A stretch of 64,000 nucleotides of DNA from Pollutimonas sp036675275. Lineage in GTDB: Bacteria; Pseudomonadota; Gammaproteobacteria; Burkholderiales; Burkholderiaceae_B. The notes below the pieces were generated by a model. The model was not told where the DNA came from. It did not search any database and saw nothing but the letters and a program-made list of their open reading frames with translations. The stretch is taken from the NCBI GenBank assembly GCA_036675275.1, contig JAKFFG010000031.1, forward strand, positions 62,001 to 126,000, in the 5' to 3' direction. Positions 49,868 to 58,949 of this stretch are shown here, piece after piece (position 1 is the stretch's first letter; each line of letters opens with the position of its first letter). The translations under genes were made by a program, and so were the position numbers.

Positions 49868-52234
49868 TTACGCGCTGGCCAGACGCTGCCAGGTGTCTAC
49901 GACGGTATCCGGATTCAGGGACATCGACAAAATGCCTTCATCGCGCAACCACTCCGCGAGGTCCGGATGATCGCTTGGGCCCTGACCGCAAATACCGACA
50001 TACTTTCCAGCCGCCAGGCATGCCTTGATGGCGCGGCTCAGCATGAATTTCACGGCGTCATCGCGCTCGTCGAAGTCGGCAGCCAGGAGTTCCATTCCTG
50101 AATCGCGATCCAGACCCAGGGTAAGCTGCGTCATATCGTTGGAACCGATGGAAAATCCGTCGAAATACTGCAGGAATTCCTCAGCCAGAATGGCGTTGGA
50201 CGGCACTTCGCACATCATGATCAGGCGCAGGCCATTGTCGCCCCGCGCCAGGCCGTTCTTGGCAAGCAAGTCCACAACCTTGGCAGCCTGTGGCAACGTA
50301 CGCACGAAAGGCACCATGATCTCGACATTGGTCAGGCCCATGTCGTCCCTGACCTTCTTGAGCGCTTCGCATTCCATCTTGAAGCACTCTTCGAACTCTG
50401 CCGACACGTAACGCGAAGCGCCGCGGAAGCCCAGCATCGGGTTCTCTTCCTCGGGCTCGTAGCGCGATCCGCCCACCAGCTTGCGGTATTCGTTCGATTT
50501 GAAGTCGGAGAGACGGACGATAACGGGTTTTGGATAAAAGGCAGCCGCCAGCGTACTGATGCCTTCCGCCAGTTTCTCGACAAAGAAAGCCCTTGGACTG
50601 GCATAGCCGCGCGCTGCAGACTCTACGGCTTTCTTGAGCTCGGCATCGACATTCGGATAATCGAGTACGGCCTTGGGATGCACGTTGATATTATTGTTGA
50701 TGATGAACTCGAGCCGCGCCAGGCCAACGCCATGGTTGGGTATCTGCGAGAAGTCGAAGGCCAGCTGCGGATTTCCGACGTTCATCATGACCTTGATGCC
50801 AATATCGGGCATTTCGCCCCAACGGACTTCTTCGATTTCCGTCTCGATCAGGCCGTCGTAGATGCGCCCTTCATCGCCTTCCGCGCACGACACCGTGACT
50901 TCCCGGCCGTCGGCCAGGACATCCGTGGCATTCGCGCAGCCAACGACGGCTGGAATACCCAGTTCACGGGCAATAATGGCGGCGTGGCAGGTGCGCCCTC
51001 CCCGATTGGTGACAATGGCTGACGCCAGTTTCATGACCGGCTCCCAGTTGGGATCGGTCATGTCGGTGACGAGGATGTCGCCGCGTTTGACTTGGTCCAT
51101 TTGCGAAATGTCGCCCACCACGCGGACCTTTCCGGAGCCGATCTTCTGGCCGATGGCGCGGCCCGTGATGAGGACCTCGCCCGTAGCCTTCAGGCGATAG
51201 CGCTCTTGAACGTCGTGATGCCCCATCTGGGATTTGACCGTTTCAGGACGAGCTTGCAGGATATACAGCTTGCCGTCTATGCCGTCGCGGCCCCATTCGA
51301 TGTCCATGGGTCGCTTGTAGTGTTTTTCGATAATGACGGCATAGCGCGCCAGCTCGATGACCTCGTCGTCGGTCAGCGAGTAACGATTCCGCTCGGATAC
51401 CGGTACATCGACCGTACGCACGGCATGGCCGGTTGCACGCTCCGGATCGAATTCCATTTTCAGAAGCTTGGAACCGATACGGCGGCTGATGATGGGATAG
51501 TGTCCCGACTCGAGCGTGGGCTTGAATACATAGAACTCGTCGGGATTGACGGCGCCCTGCACCACAGTTTCGCCCAGTCCGTAAGACGAGGTGATGAACA
51601 CTACGTCTTTGAATCCGGATTCGGTATCCAGCGTAAACATGACGCCTGCGGCGCCGCGGTCGGAACGGACCATGCGTTGTATGCCGGCGGACAAGGCAAC
51701 ATCGGCGTGGGCATAGCCTTTATGCACGCGATAAGAGATGGCGCGATCGTTGTAAAGCGAGGCGAATACGTGCCGGATCTTTTCCAGGACCTCGTCGATG
51801 CCGACGACATTCAGGTAGGTTTCCTGCTGCCCGGCAAACGATGCATCGGGAAGATCTTCCGCAGTAGCCGATGAACGCACCGCAAACGATCCCTTGCCGT
51901 CCGTATCGAGTTCGGCGAACGCGGTGCGGATGGCCTGTTCAAAGTCGGCCGGAAACGGCGTATCGATGATCCACTGACGGATTTCGGCACCGGCATTGGC
52001 AAGCTCGCGCACGTCTTCGGAATCGAGCGTGAGCAGGCGATTGGCGATGCGCTCGTCAAGTTTGGTGGATTTGAGAAAGTCGCGAAAGGCATCCGCTGTG
52101 GTGGCAAAGCCGCCGGGTACCCGGACCCCCGCCTGTGCCAGCTGGCTGATCATTTCACCGAGCGATGAATTCTTACCTCCCACCGAGTCGACGTCCGTCA
52201 TGCGGAGCTGCTCGAAAGATACAACATAAGACAT
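49868..52234 (-). CDS. ppsA: Phosphoenolpyruvate synthase
   Basis: A 788-residue enzyme that turns pyruvate and ATP into PEP, AMP and phosphate for gluconeogenesis. The N-terminal ATP-grasp part holds VGGKNSSLGEMISQL and SSATAEDLPDASFAGQQETYLNV. The swivelling domain carries the phosphohistidine in GGRTCHAAIIARELGIPAVVG. The C-terminal barrel carries GFSIGSNDMTQLTLGLDRDS and YVGICGQGPSDHPD. It is divergent from ppsR, its regulator. Confidence 0.97.
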   Translation of the reverse strand: MSYVVSFEQLRMTDVDSVGGKNSSLGEMISQLAQAGVRVPGGFATTADAFRDFLKSTKLDERIANRLLTLDSEDVRELANAGAEIRQWIIDTPFPADFEQAIRTAFAELDTDGKGSFAVRSSATAEDLPDASFAGQQETYLNVVGIDEVLEKIRHVFASLYNDRAISYRVHKGYAHADVALSAGIQRMVRSDRGAAGVMFTLDTESGFKDVVFITSSYGLGETVVQGAVNPDEFYVFKPTLESGHYPIISRRIGSKLLKMEFDPERATGHAVRTVDVPVSERNRYSLTDDEVIELARYAVIIEKHYKRPMDIEWGRDGIDGKLYILQARPETVKSQMGHHDVQERYRLKATGEVLITGRAIGQKIGSGKVRVVGDISQMDQVKRGDILVTDMTDPNWEPVMKLASAIVTNRGGRTCHAAIIARELGIPAVVGCANATDVLADGREVTVSCAEGDEGRIYDGLIETEIEEVRWGEMPDIGIKVMMNVGNPQLAFDFSQIPNHGVGLARLEFIINNNINVHPKAVLDYPNVDAELKKAVESAARGYASPRAFFVEKLAEGISTLAAAFYPKPVIVRLSDFKSNEYRKLVGGSRYEPEEENPMLGFRGASRYVSAEFEECFKMECEALKKVRDDMGLTNVEIMVPFVRTLPQAAKVVDLLAKNGLARGDNGLRLIMMCEVPSNAILAEEFLQYFDGFSIGSNDMTQLTLGLDRDSGMELLAADFDERDDAVKFMLSRAIKACLAAGKYVGICGQGPSDHPDLAEWLRDEGILSMSLNPDTVVDTWQRLASA

Positions 52235-52411
52235 AAAGTCACCTTTGAACTATAGAAGAAAGCTTGTTTGCTTATTGCGCAGCGCTTGTGAAACACGCGT
52301 CACCAAAGGGCACGCATGCACTACGCATTAAGCAAACCAGCCTTGCCTGCTGGTTGGGCGACTGTTAATCTTGCGATTGTACCGTTTCCGGCATCTTCTG
52401 CATCAACTTAC

Positions 52412-53245
52412 ATGACCACTCCCCTTATCGAGCGTACGGTATTCGTTGTCTCCGACAGCACCGGCATCACCGCCGAAACCTTCAGCAATTCCGTGTTGTC
52501 GCAATTCGAGCAAATAAAATTTCAAGCGATACGCATTCCTTTCCTGGATACGATCGAGAAAGCGAACGCCGCCGCGTTGCGCATCAATCGCTGTGCCGAC
52601 GAGCAGAACGCGCCTCCGCTGGTTTTCAGTACGCTGGTGGATCCACAGATTGCGCTCAAGATTCAGTCGGCAAACTGCACTTTCCTTGATCTGTTCGGTA
52701 CGTTTGTCCAGCATATTGAAACCGCGCTGGGTGTGAAGTCCAGTCATTCGGTCGGCCGCTCGCATATGGGAGGCTTGTCCAAGCAATATAACAATCGTAT
52801 CGAGGCCATCAACTTCAGCCTTGCCCACGATGACGGCCAGTTCATTCATGGCCTGGAGCAAGCCGATGTGATTCTCGTAGGTGTGTCCCGTTGCGGCAAG
52901 ACACCCACAAGCCTGTACCTGGCCATGCAGTATGCGGTGAAGGCTGCGAATTTTCCGCTGATACCCGAAGACTTTGATCGGGGCACGCTGCCGGCAACGC
53001 TTACGCCATACCGGAATAAGTTGTTCGGCCTGTCGATTCAGCCGGCGCGTCTTGCCGAGGTGCGTCACGAACGTCGGCCCAACAGTCAGTACGCATCGAT
53101 CAAGCAGTGCCGGCACGAGGTTGCCGAGGCCGAGCGGCTGATGCGGATGGAGAATATTCCGTGGCTGTCGACGACGACGAAGTCGATCGAGGAGATATCT
53201 ACGAAGGTGCTGGATGAGGTGGGGTTGGATAGGCGGATTTACTGA
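52412..53245 (+). CDS. ppsR: PEP synthase regulatory kinase/pyrophosphorylase
   Basis: A 277-residue DUF299 protein that switches PpsA off by ADP-dependent phosphorylation and on by phosphate-dependent release. The P-loop is GVSRCGKTPTSLYLA; VFVVSDSTGITAETFSNSVLSQF and HSVGRSHMGG are further family marks. The start at 52412 gives the family N-terminus; an upstream in-frame extension has no match. Divergent from ppsA across 177 bases, as in most proteobacteria. Confidence 0.95.
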   Translation: MTTPLIERTVFVVSDSTGITAETFSNSVLSQFEQIKFQAIRIPFLDTIEKANAAALRINRCADEQNAPPLVFSTLVDPQIALKIQSANCTFLDLFGTFVQHIETALGVKSSHSVGRSHMGGLSKQYNNRIEAINFSLAHDDGQFIHGLEQADVILVGVSRCGKTPTSLYLAMQYAVKAANFPLIPEDFDRGTLPATLTPYRNKLFGLSIQPARLAEVRHERRPNSQYASIKQCRHEVAEAERLMRMENIPWLSTTTKSIEEISTKVLDEVGLDRRIY

Positions 53246-53278
53246 CGCGCCATGAGGTTCGTCATTGTGCGACGCGGT

Positions 53279-54079
53279 TTATATTCCGTGCTGCCTACGC
53301 CGCTGTTCGAACAGGCAGATACCTGCCGCCACGGCTACGTTCAGGGATTCGACATTTTCGGCTTGAGGAATGAATACGCGCTGATTGGCTAGCGTCAGCA
53401 AGGCGGGATCTACGCCCTGGCCTTCGTTGCCGAGCAGCCATGCAGCGGCGGGCGGCAAGGGGGTCTGGTATAGGGAAACGGCGTTGTCCAGGGCTGTGGC
53501 GATGAGCGGTACGGCGAGTCTGCCGTGAATATGCTGCAAGTCGACGTGTTCGTAGATAGACATTACGAAGTGCGCGCCCTGGGCGCTGCGCAATACTTTG
53601 GGTGACCAGGCCGATGCGCAACCGTTGGATAGGTAGGCGTGCTGGATGCCGGCGGCTGCCGCGGTGCGCAGCAGTGTGCCGACGTTGCCGGGATCCTGTA
53701 TGCGGTCCAGCCAGATGCAGTTGTGGTCTATGTGTGCCGGCAGAGACGGCGCAGGCACGGTGACGACAAAGCAGACGCCCTGCCCGTGTTCGACCTGGGA
53801 GAGGGCTTTCATCAGCCTGGATTCGCATGAGAGGCATGACCGTGTATCGACGGCCCGCGCCAATGCGGCAACCTCGTCATTGTGTTCGACGCGCTCGCTG
53901 TCGAAGAGAGCGAGTTCCGGGCCGCCGACATGCTGCAGCCAGGACTCGCACAGGTGTATGCCTTCCAGTACGGCATGGTGCCCGTGCTGCCCGCCATCGT
54001 CGGCCGAATCACGCTTGCCGGAGGCCAGGCGCAACACGCGCTTGTAGGCGGGATTGTCGCGCGAACTGATGTGTTTCAT
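53279..54079 (-). CDS. TrmH/SpoU-family RNA 2'-O-methyltransferase
   Basis: A 266-residue knotted methyltransferase. The three SPOUT motifs are readable: WLDRIQDPGNVGTLLRTAAAAGI, AWLLGNEGQGVDP and VFIPQAENVESLNVAVAAGICLFE. The N-terminal part (ISSRDNPAYKRVLRLASGKR, HHAVLEGIHLCESWL) is the substrate-binding domain. It modifies rRNA or tRNA; the exact site is unknown. It overlaps rnhB by four bases, last gene of the envelope operon, converging on ppsR. Confidence 0.9.
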   Translation of the reverse strand: MKHISSRDNPAYKRVLRLASGKRDSADDGGQHGHHAVLEGIHLCESWLQHVGGPELALFDSERVEHNDEVAALARAVDTRSCLSCESRLMKALSQVEHGQGVCFVVTVPAPSLPAHIDHNCIWLDRIQDPGNVGTLLRTAAAAGIQHAYLSNGCASAWSPKVLRSAQGAHFVMSIYEHVDLQHIHGRLAVPLIATALDNAVSLYQTPLPPAAAWLLGNEGQGVDPALLTLANQRVFIPQAENVESLNVAVAAGICLFEQRRRQHGI

Positions 54080-54699
54080 GGCGAAGCGCAATATTCGGGC
54101 AACAGGCGTCTGACCGGCGAGAAGCTGCGGCGATGCGCGGGGCATGGGCCATGGCTTTCAAGGCGAACCAGATGCAAGGCAGTTCCATAGCCTTTATGTT
54201 GGTCGAACGCGTAGTCGGGATAGGCGGCATGCAAAGCCAGGCAGTCGGCGTCCCTTGCGGTTTTCGCCAGTATCGATGCCGCCGAGATCGAGGCCACGGT
54301 TGCGTCGCCCTTTACCACAGCTTCGGCCAGGCAGGCTAACCCACGCGGCAGGCAGTTGCCGTCGATCAGCGCCATATCCGGCTTGACGACCAGACCTTCG
54401 CAGGCGCGTCGCATCGCGAGCATGGTGGCCTGCAAGATATTCAGGCGATCGATTTCTTCGACTGTGGCACTGGCTACGCACCATGCCAGGGCGTCGCTGC
54501 GTATTTCCAGAGCCAGTTCTTCGCGCCGCTGAGCAGTCAATTTTTTTGAATCATCGAGGCCCGCGATGAACCTAGCCGGATCGAGTATGACCGCTGCGGC
54601 GTATACCGGACCGGCGAGCGGTCCGCGCCCTGCTTCGTCGATACCCGCTACGCGCAGGCCGGCCGGCGTGGCGGCATTGAAGAGGTCAGCTTGAAGCAT
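54076..54699 (-). CDS. rnhB: Ribonuclease HII
   Basis: A 207-residue enzyme that removes ribonucleotides from DNA-RNA hybrids. The catalytic acids lie in VAGIDEAGRGPLAGPV (Asp-Glu), DGNCLPRG and DYAFDQHKGYGT. Overlaps lpxB by 14 bases and the methyltransferase by four. Confidence 0.96.
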   Translation of the reverse strand: MLQADLFNAATPAGLRVAGIDEAGRGPLAGPVYAAAVILDPARFIAGLDDSKKLTAQRREELALEIRSDALAWCVASATVEEIDRLNILQATMLAMRRACEGLVVKPDMALIDGNCLPRGLACLAEAVVKGDATVASISAASILAKTARDADCLALHAAYPDYAFDQHKGYGTALHLVRLESHGPCPAHRRSFSPVRRLLPEYCASP

Positions 54700-55942
54700 G
54701 CCGCGCCTGCTGAAGTATTACGTCGGCCGCCAATGTGGGCGTGTCGCGCCACAAGGACTCGTGCATGGCATGGAATCGCTGAACGACCTGCTGCGCATAT
54801 CTTGTGTCGCTAAGTGCCTTCCAGGTAGCCTCGGCCAGTGCCTGGGGCGTGGCTTCTTCCTGGAGCAGTTCGGGCACGACGAAATCCTGGGCCAGCACAT
54901 TGGGCAGGCCCACCCAGGGTACGTAGGGCCTTGCCTGGCCCGATTTCCAGCTCATGAGTCGCTTCATCATGGGTGAAAGCACATAGGAGATCACCATGGG
55001 TCGTTTGAACAAGGCCGCTTCCAGCGTCGCTGTTCCGCTGGCGACCAGGACCGCGTCGGCCGCCTGCATTACGTTCCACGCTGCCGGGCGGGCGCCGAAA
55101 TAAGCATCGCTGTCAAGCATGCCGGACGTTGAAGCAGCGGCCGTCGTCATGGCGGCTGCCGGCGCAGCAGTATCCGGCGCTTGTTCAATAATACGGCAAT
55201 TTGGCACGGGGTACTGACGCAGCACTGCCTCGAACTCGAGGCGTCGTTGCGGATTGACCATGGGTACCAGTACCTGCAATGTCGGGTCTTGCTTGATCAG
55301 CAACTGTGCCGCTTGTAGAAAAAGGGGAGCAAGGAGCTTTATCTCGGAGGCCCGGCTGCCTGGCATCAGAGCCAGGACCCGCTCGCCCGTGCCCACGTTC
55401 AGGTAGCGACGCGCCGCGTCCCGGTCGGGGTCCATGGGGATGAGCTCGGCCAGAGGGTGGCCAACGTAAGTGACCGGTATGCCTTCCTTCTGATAGATTT
55501 CCTCTTCGAAGGGAAACAGCACAAGCATGTGGGATACGGCTTCTCGTATCTTGTGGATGCGTTCGTAGCGCCATGCCCAGATCGACGGACCCACAAAATG
55601 AACGGTCGGTATTCCCGCCTGCCGCAAATTGAGCTCGAGGCGCAGATTGAAGTCGGGTGCGTCTATGCCTACGAATACATCCGGTCGGTCTGATTGCCAG
55701 CGCTTCTTTACATTGGAATAGGTGGAAAGCAGGCTGGGAAGGCGCTTTAGGGCATCGACATAACCAAAGACCGACAAGGCATCCATGGGATGCCAGGTTT
55801 CGAAACCCTGCTTGCGCATGGCCGGACCGCCTATGCCTTCGCAATGATGGGAAGGATCGTGCTGCAGAATGCCGCGTATCGCCCTGGCCGCCAGGAGATC
55901 TCCCGAGGGCTCCCCTGCCACCATTCCGATGCGCAATGTCAT
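54686..55942 (-). CDS. lpxB: Lipid-A-disaccharide synthase
   Basis: A 418-residue glycosyltransferase (GT19) that joins lipid X to UDP-diacylglucosamine in lipid A synthesis. Marks: MVAGEPSGDLLAA, VGIDAPDFNLRLE, HFVGPSIWAWRYERI, LMPGSRASEIKLLAP and VLVASGTATLEAALFKRPMVISYV. Residues about 255-287 are an Ala/Thr-rich insert (PDTAAPAAAMTTAAASTSG) not found in E. coli LpxB. It overlaps lpxA by four bases. Confidence 0.96.
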   Translation of the reverse strand: MTLRIGMVAGEPSGDLLAARAIRGILQHDPSHHCEGIGGPAMRKQGFETWHPMDALSVFGYVDALKRLPSLLSTYSNVKKRWQSDRPDVFVGIDAPDFNLRLELNLRQAGIPTVHFVGPSIWAWRYERIHKIREAVSHMLVLFPFEEEIYQKEGIPVTYVGHPLAELIPMDPDRDAARRYLNVGTGERVLALMPGSRASEIKLLAPLFLQAAQLLIKQDPTLQVLVPMVNPQRRLEFEAVLRQYPVPNCRIIEQAPDTAAPAAAMTTAAASTSGMLDSDAYFGARPAAWNVMQAADAVLVASGTATLEAALFKRPMVISYVLSPMMKRLMSWKSGQARPYVPWVGLPNVLAQDFVVPELLQEEATPQALAEATWKALSDTRYAQQVVQRFHAMHESLWRDTPTLAADVILQQARHASS

Positions 55943-56733
55943 GAACGCGCAATACCGCGGGTCGATGCGGCAAGAAAGTCTATCATTACCTGCAATGCAT
56001 CGTGGGCTTGCGGTCTATCTTGTTGCAAGTCGCGCATTTTCTCGCAAGCTTCTTCAAGCTTCAAGTTACGGCGATAAAGCAGCTTGTAGGCTTCTTTCAG
56101 GGCGGCGATGGCTTCGGGAGTGTAGCCGCGCCGGTTAAGCCCTTCGGAATTGATGCCTACCGGGCGAAACGGATCGCCCGCTCCAATCAGATAAGGCGGC
56201 GTATCCTGCCGCATGGTGCTGGTGCCGCCTATCATGGTGTGATCGCCGATCCGGACGAACTGATGCACAGCGCAAAGGCCGCCCAGAATCGCCCAGTCGC
56301 CTATATGCACGTGTCCGCCAAGCTGCACGCCGTTGGCAATGACAGTATGGCTGGCAATCTGGCAATCGTGCGCGATATGCGCATATGCCATGATCCAGTT
56401 GTCATCCAGAATTCGGGTGACACCGACGTCCTGAGCCGTACCGGTATTGATGGTGACGTACTCGCGTACGGTGTTGCCGTCACCGATTTCCACACGAGTG
56501 GGCTCGCCACGGTATTTCTTGTCTTGCGGCATTCCGCCCACGGAGCAGAACCGGTAGAAATTGTTGTTGGCGCCTATTGTGGTGTGCCCGTCGATAACGC
56601 AATGCGGGCCCACCACCGTGCCCTTGCCTATCGATACATGTTCGCCGATAACGCAAAAGGGACCTATGCTGACATCGTCGGCAATGACTGCGCCGTCAGC
56701 TATTACCGCTGTGGGGTGTATCAGGCTGGACAT
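55939..56733 (-). CDS. lpxA: UDP-N-acetylglucosamine acyltransferase
   Basis: A 264-residue left-handed beta-helix enzyme, first step of lipid A synthesis. Hexapeptide repeats run from the N-terminus (IHPTAVIADGAVIADDVSIGPFCVIGEHVSIG); the catalytic His is in MAYAHIAHDCQIASHTVIANGVQLGGHVHIGD. The start at 56733 gives the family N-terminus; fabZ ends two bases upstream. Confidence 0.96.
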   Translation of the reverse strand: MSSLIHPTAVIADGAVIADDVSIGPFCVIGEHVSIGKGTVVGPHCVIDGHTTIGANNNFYRFCSVGGMPQDKKYRGEPTRVEIGDGNTVREYVTINTGTAQDVGVTRILDDNWIMAYAHIAHDCQIASHTVIANGVQLGGHVHIGDWAILGGLCAVHQFVRIGDHTMIGGTSTMRQDTPPYLIGAGDPFRPVGINSEGLNRRGYTPEAIAALKEAYKLLYRRNLKLEEACEKMRDLQQDRPQAHDALQVMIDFLAASTRGIARS

Positions 56734-56735
56734 TG

Positions 56736-57185
56736 TCAATCTTCCAGAACGCGAATGGCACACATGATCTTCGCTTCAGCCACAAGCTGGCCATCGACCG
56801 TCGCCTTGGCGTTGTATCGGCATATGGAACGGCTGATCTTGTCGGCGGTTGCCTCGAGGCGTAATTGGTCGCCAGGAACGACGGGGCGGCGAAAGCGCGC
56901 GCCATCTATGCCGACAAGGTAATAGGCCATTTTCTTGTCGGCCGGCTTGACATCGTTGTCTTCGAACGAAAACAAGGCAGCTGCCTGGGCTAGCGCCTCG
57001 ATGATCAATACGCCCGGCATGACCGGATGGTGCGGGAAGTGACCGTTGAAAAAAGGTTCGTTCATCGACACATTCTTGATGGCCACGATGCTCTTGCCCG
57101 GTACCATTTCAATGACACGGTCGACCAGCAGCATCGGATAACGATGCGGCAGCCGCTCCATGATTTGTTTGATGTCGAGTTCCAT
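56736..57185 (-). CDS. fabZ: 3-hydroxyacyl-ACP dehydratase FabZ
   Basis: A 149-residue hot-dog-fold dehydratase of fatty acid synthesis. The active-site His and Glu lie in FFNGHFPHHPVMPGVLIIEALAQAAA; MERLPHRYPMLLVDRV is the N-terminal mark. Located between lpxD and lpxA, the usual order, where it balances phospholipid and lipid A supply. Confidence 0.97.
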   Translation of the reverse strand: MELDIKQIMERLPHRYPMLLVDRVIEMVPGKSIVAIKNVSMNEPFFNGHFPHHPVMPGVLIIEALAQAAALFSFEDNDVKPADKKMAYYLVGIDGARFRRPVVPGDQLRLEATADKISRSICRYNAKATVDGQLVAEAKIMCAIRVLED

Positions 57186-57225
57186 CTCTATTTATATCCT
57201 GCGTGCTTGAGCCGTACGATACGAC

Positions 57226-58326
57226 TTATTGATTACTGTGCGTTTTTTCCATCGCTCGCAGGCGACGACGCAACTGTGCCAACTGTGACAAGACTGCGGC
57301 GTTGCGCTGCCACTGGGTGTGTTCGGCGAATGGATAGACCCCGGTGTAACGGCCGGGGGTGCTGATGTTGGACGTGACGGCGGTACCGCCCGACACATGG
57401 ACGTCGTCGCCTAGCACAAGGTGGCCCGAAAGCATGGCCGCTCCGGCGATGGTGCAACGCTGTCCTATGATGGTGGAGCCTGCAACACCGACGCAAGCCG
57501 CCATGGCGGTATGGTCGCCGATCTGGACGTTGTGGCCTATCATTATCTGGTTATCCAGCTTGACTCCATTGCCCACCAGCGTGTTCTCGAGCGCACCGCG
57601 ATCGACGGTGGTGTTGGCACCGATCTCGACGTCGTTCCCAAGAAGCACGCCGCCGATCTGGGCGATCTTGGCCCAGGCTCCCGCGGCATTATGAGGATCG
57701 GGCGCAAAGCCGAAACCGTCGGCGCCCAACACCGAGCCCGAATGAAGAATGGCGCGATCGCCAACCGAGACATTGTGGTACAGCGTTACCCGAGCATGCA
57801 GCAGGCAGTCTTTGCCCAGCATGGAATTCGCGCCGATCACGCAGTGAGCGCCCAGTCGTGTGCCCTGCCCAATACGCACGCCCTCTTCAATGACGCAATA
57901 CGGGCCGATGCTGACATCGTCGGCAAGTTGCGCGCTTGGCGCAATGATGGCTGTGGCGTGTATGCCGGTTTCGAGCCGGCTCATTCTGCGTTGGTCGAAC
58001 CATTGCGCCAGCAAGGCGTACATCAGGTAAGGCTGGCTGCAAAGCACGACGCGATAGGAACCGCTGCCAGGCTCCAGCGCCTCGTAATCGGCGGCGGTCA
58101 TGATGACGGCCGCCGCCGCGCAGCCGGCCAGCTGGCTGCGTAACTTGGGATTGGACAGAAAACTGATTTCTGCGCTTGTCGCAGAATTCAACGAACCCAG
58201 GCCCTGAATATGCGGCGAGGATTCGTTGCTGGTATCGACCGGTTTGCAATCCAGACCGATAGTGTTTGCTTCGGCCAGGAGCTCGTATAGTGTCGGCGCC
58301 TGTTCAGGTGCTAGCAATACCGGCAT
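57226..58326 (-). CDS. lpxD: UDP-3-O-acylglucosamine N-acyltransferase
   Basis: A 366-residue left-handed beta-helix enzyme, third step of lipid A synthesis. N-terminal uridine-binding domain (GLGSLNSATSAEISFLSNPKLRSQLAGCAAAAVIM), then hexapeptide repeats; catalytic His in NQIMIGHNVQIGDHTAMAACVGVAG. Its ATG lies six bases after the skp stop. Confidence 0.96.
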   Translation of the reverse strand: MPVLLAPEQAPTLYELLAEANTIGLDCKPVDTSNESSPHIQGLGSLNSATSAEISFLSNPKLRSQLAGCAAAAVIMTAADYEALEPGSGSYRVVLCSQPYLMYALLAQWFDQRRMSRLETGIHATAIIAPSAQLADDVSIGPYCVIEEGVRIGQGTRLGAHCVIGANSMLGKDCLLHARVTLYHNVSVGDRAILHSGSVLGADGFGFAPDPHNAAGAWAKIAQIGGVLLGNDVEIGANTTVDRGALENTLVGNGVKLDNQIMIGHNVQIGDHTAMAACVGVAGSTIIGQRCTIAGAAMLSGHLVLGDDVHVSGGTAVTSNISTPGRYTGVYPFAEHTQWQRNAAVLSQLAQLRRRLRAMEKTHSNQ

Positions 58327-58332
58327 CTGAGG

Positions 58333-58887
58333 TTAACCGCCCAGTGCTTTCATGACCTGATCGGTAATGTCTACTTTGGGGCTTACCGTGACCGCATCCT
58401 GAACAATCAGGTCGTAACCTTGCTGCTCGGCAATCTTCTTGATGGCGGCATCGGCTTTTTCGACAATGCTGGAGAACTCTTCGTTGCGGCGACGATTGAA
58501 GTCTTCCTGGAACTCGCGGCGCTTGCGTTGGAGGTCGGAATCGAGGTCGGCCAGCTGGCGCTGACGCTTGACGCGTTCTGATTCGGACAGCACCGGTGCG
58601 TCTTTGTCAAACTTCTGCGCTTGTGACCGCAGGTTGTTGGCCATTTTTTGCAACTCGTCGTCGCGGCGCTTGAATTCGGATTCGATCTTGGATTGTGCCG
58701 CCTTGGCAGGCTTGGAGTCTCGCAGGATGCGTTCTGTGCTGACGAAGCCGATTTTGGTCGACTGAGCGTAGACAGGTGCCGCCACCATAGCGCTGGCGCC
58801 CAGGGCAACGGCCAGAACCAATGCGCGGTGACGGCGGCCGATACTATGGGTTAAAGCAGAAACGTTTAAAGCTAATTGAGACTTCAT
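58333..58887 (-). CDS. skp: Periplasmic chaperone Skp/OmpH
   Basis: A 184-residue chaperone with a long signal peptide (ALVLAVALGASAMVAAPVYAQ). The mature part has KIGFVSTERILRDSKPAKAAQSKIESEF, a charged coiled-coil region (ELQKMANNLRSQAQKFDKD..., LQRKRREFQEDFNRRRNEE) and VDITDQVMKALGG at the end. It carries unfolded porins to BamA, whose gene is just upstream. Confidence 0.94.
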   Translation of the reverse strand: MKSQLALNVSALTHSIGRRHRALVLAVALGASAMVAAPVYAQSTKIGFVSTERILRDSKPAKAAQSKIESEFKRRDDELQKMANNLRSQAQKFDKDAPVLSESERVKRQRQLADLDSDLQRKRREFQEDFNRRRNEEFSSIVEKADAAIKKIAEQQGYDLIVQDAVTVSPKVDITDQVMKALGG

Positions 58888-58949
58888 GAAAAATCTACCT
58901 TGCAAAGTAGCAGAGATAAAAAAGCTATTGTGCCATTAAATGGCGGGAA

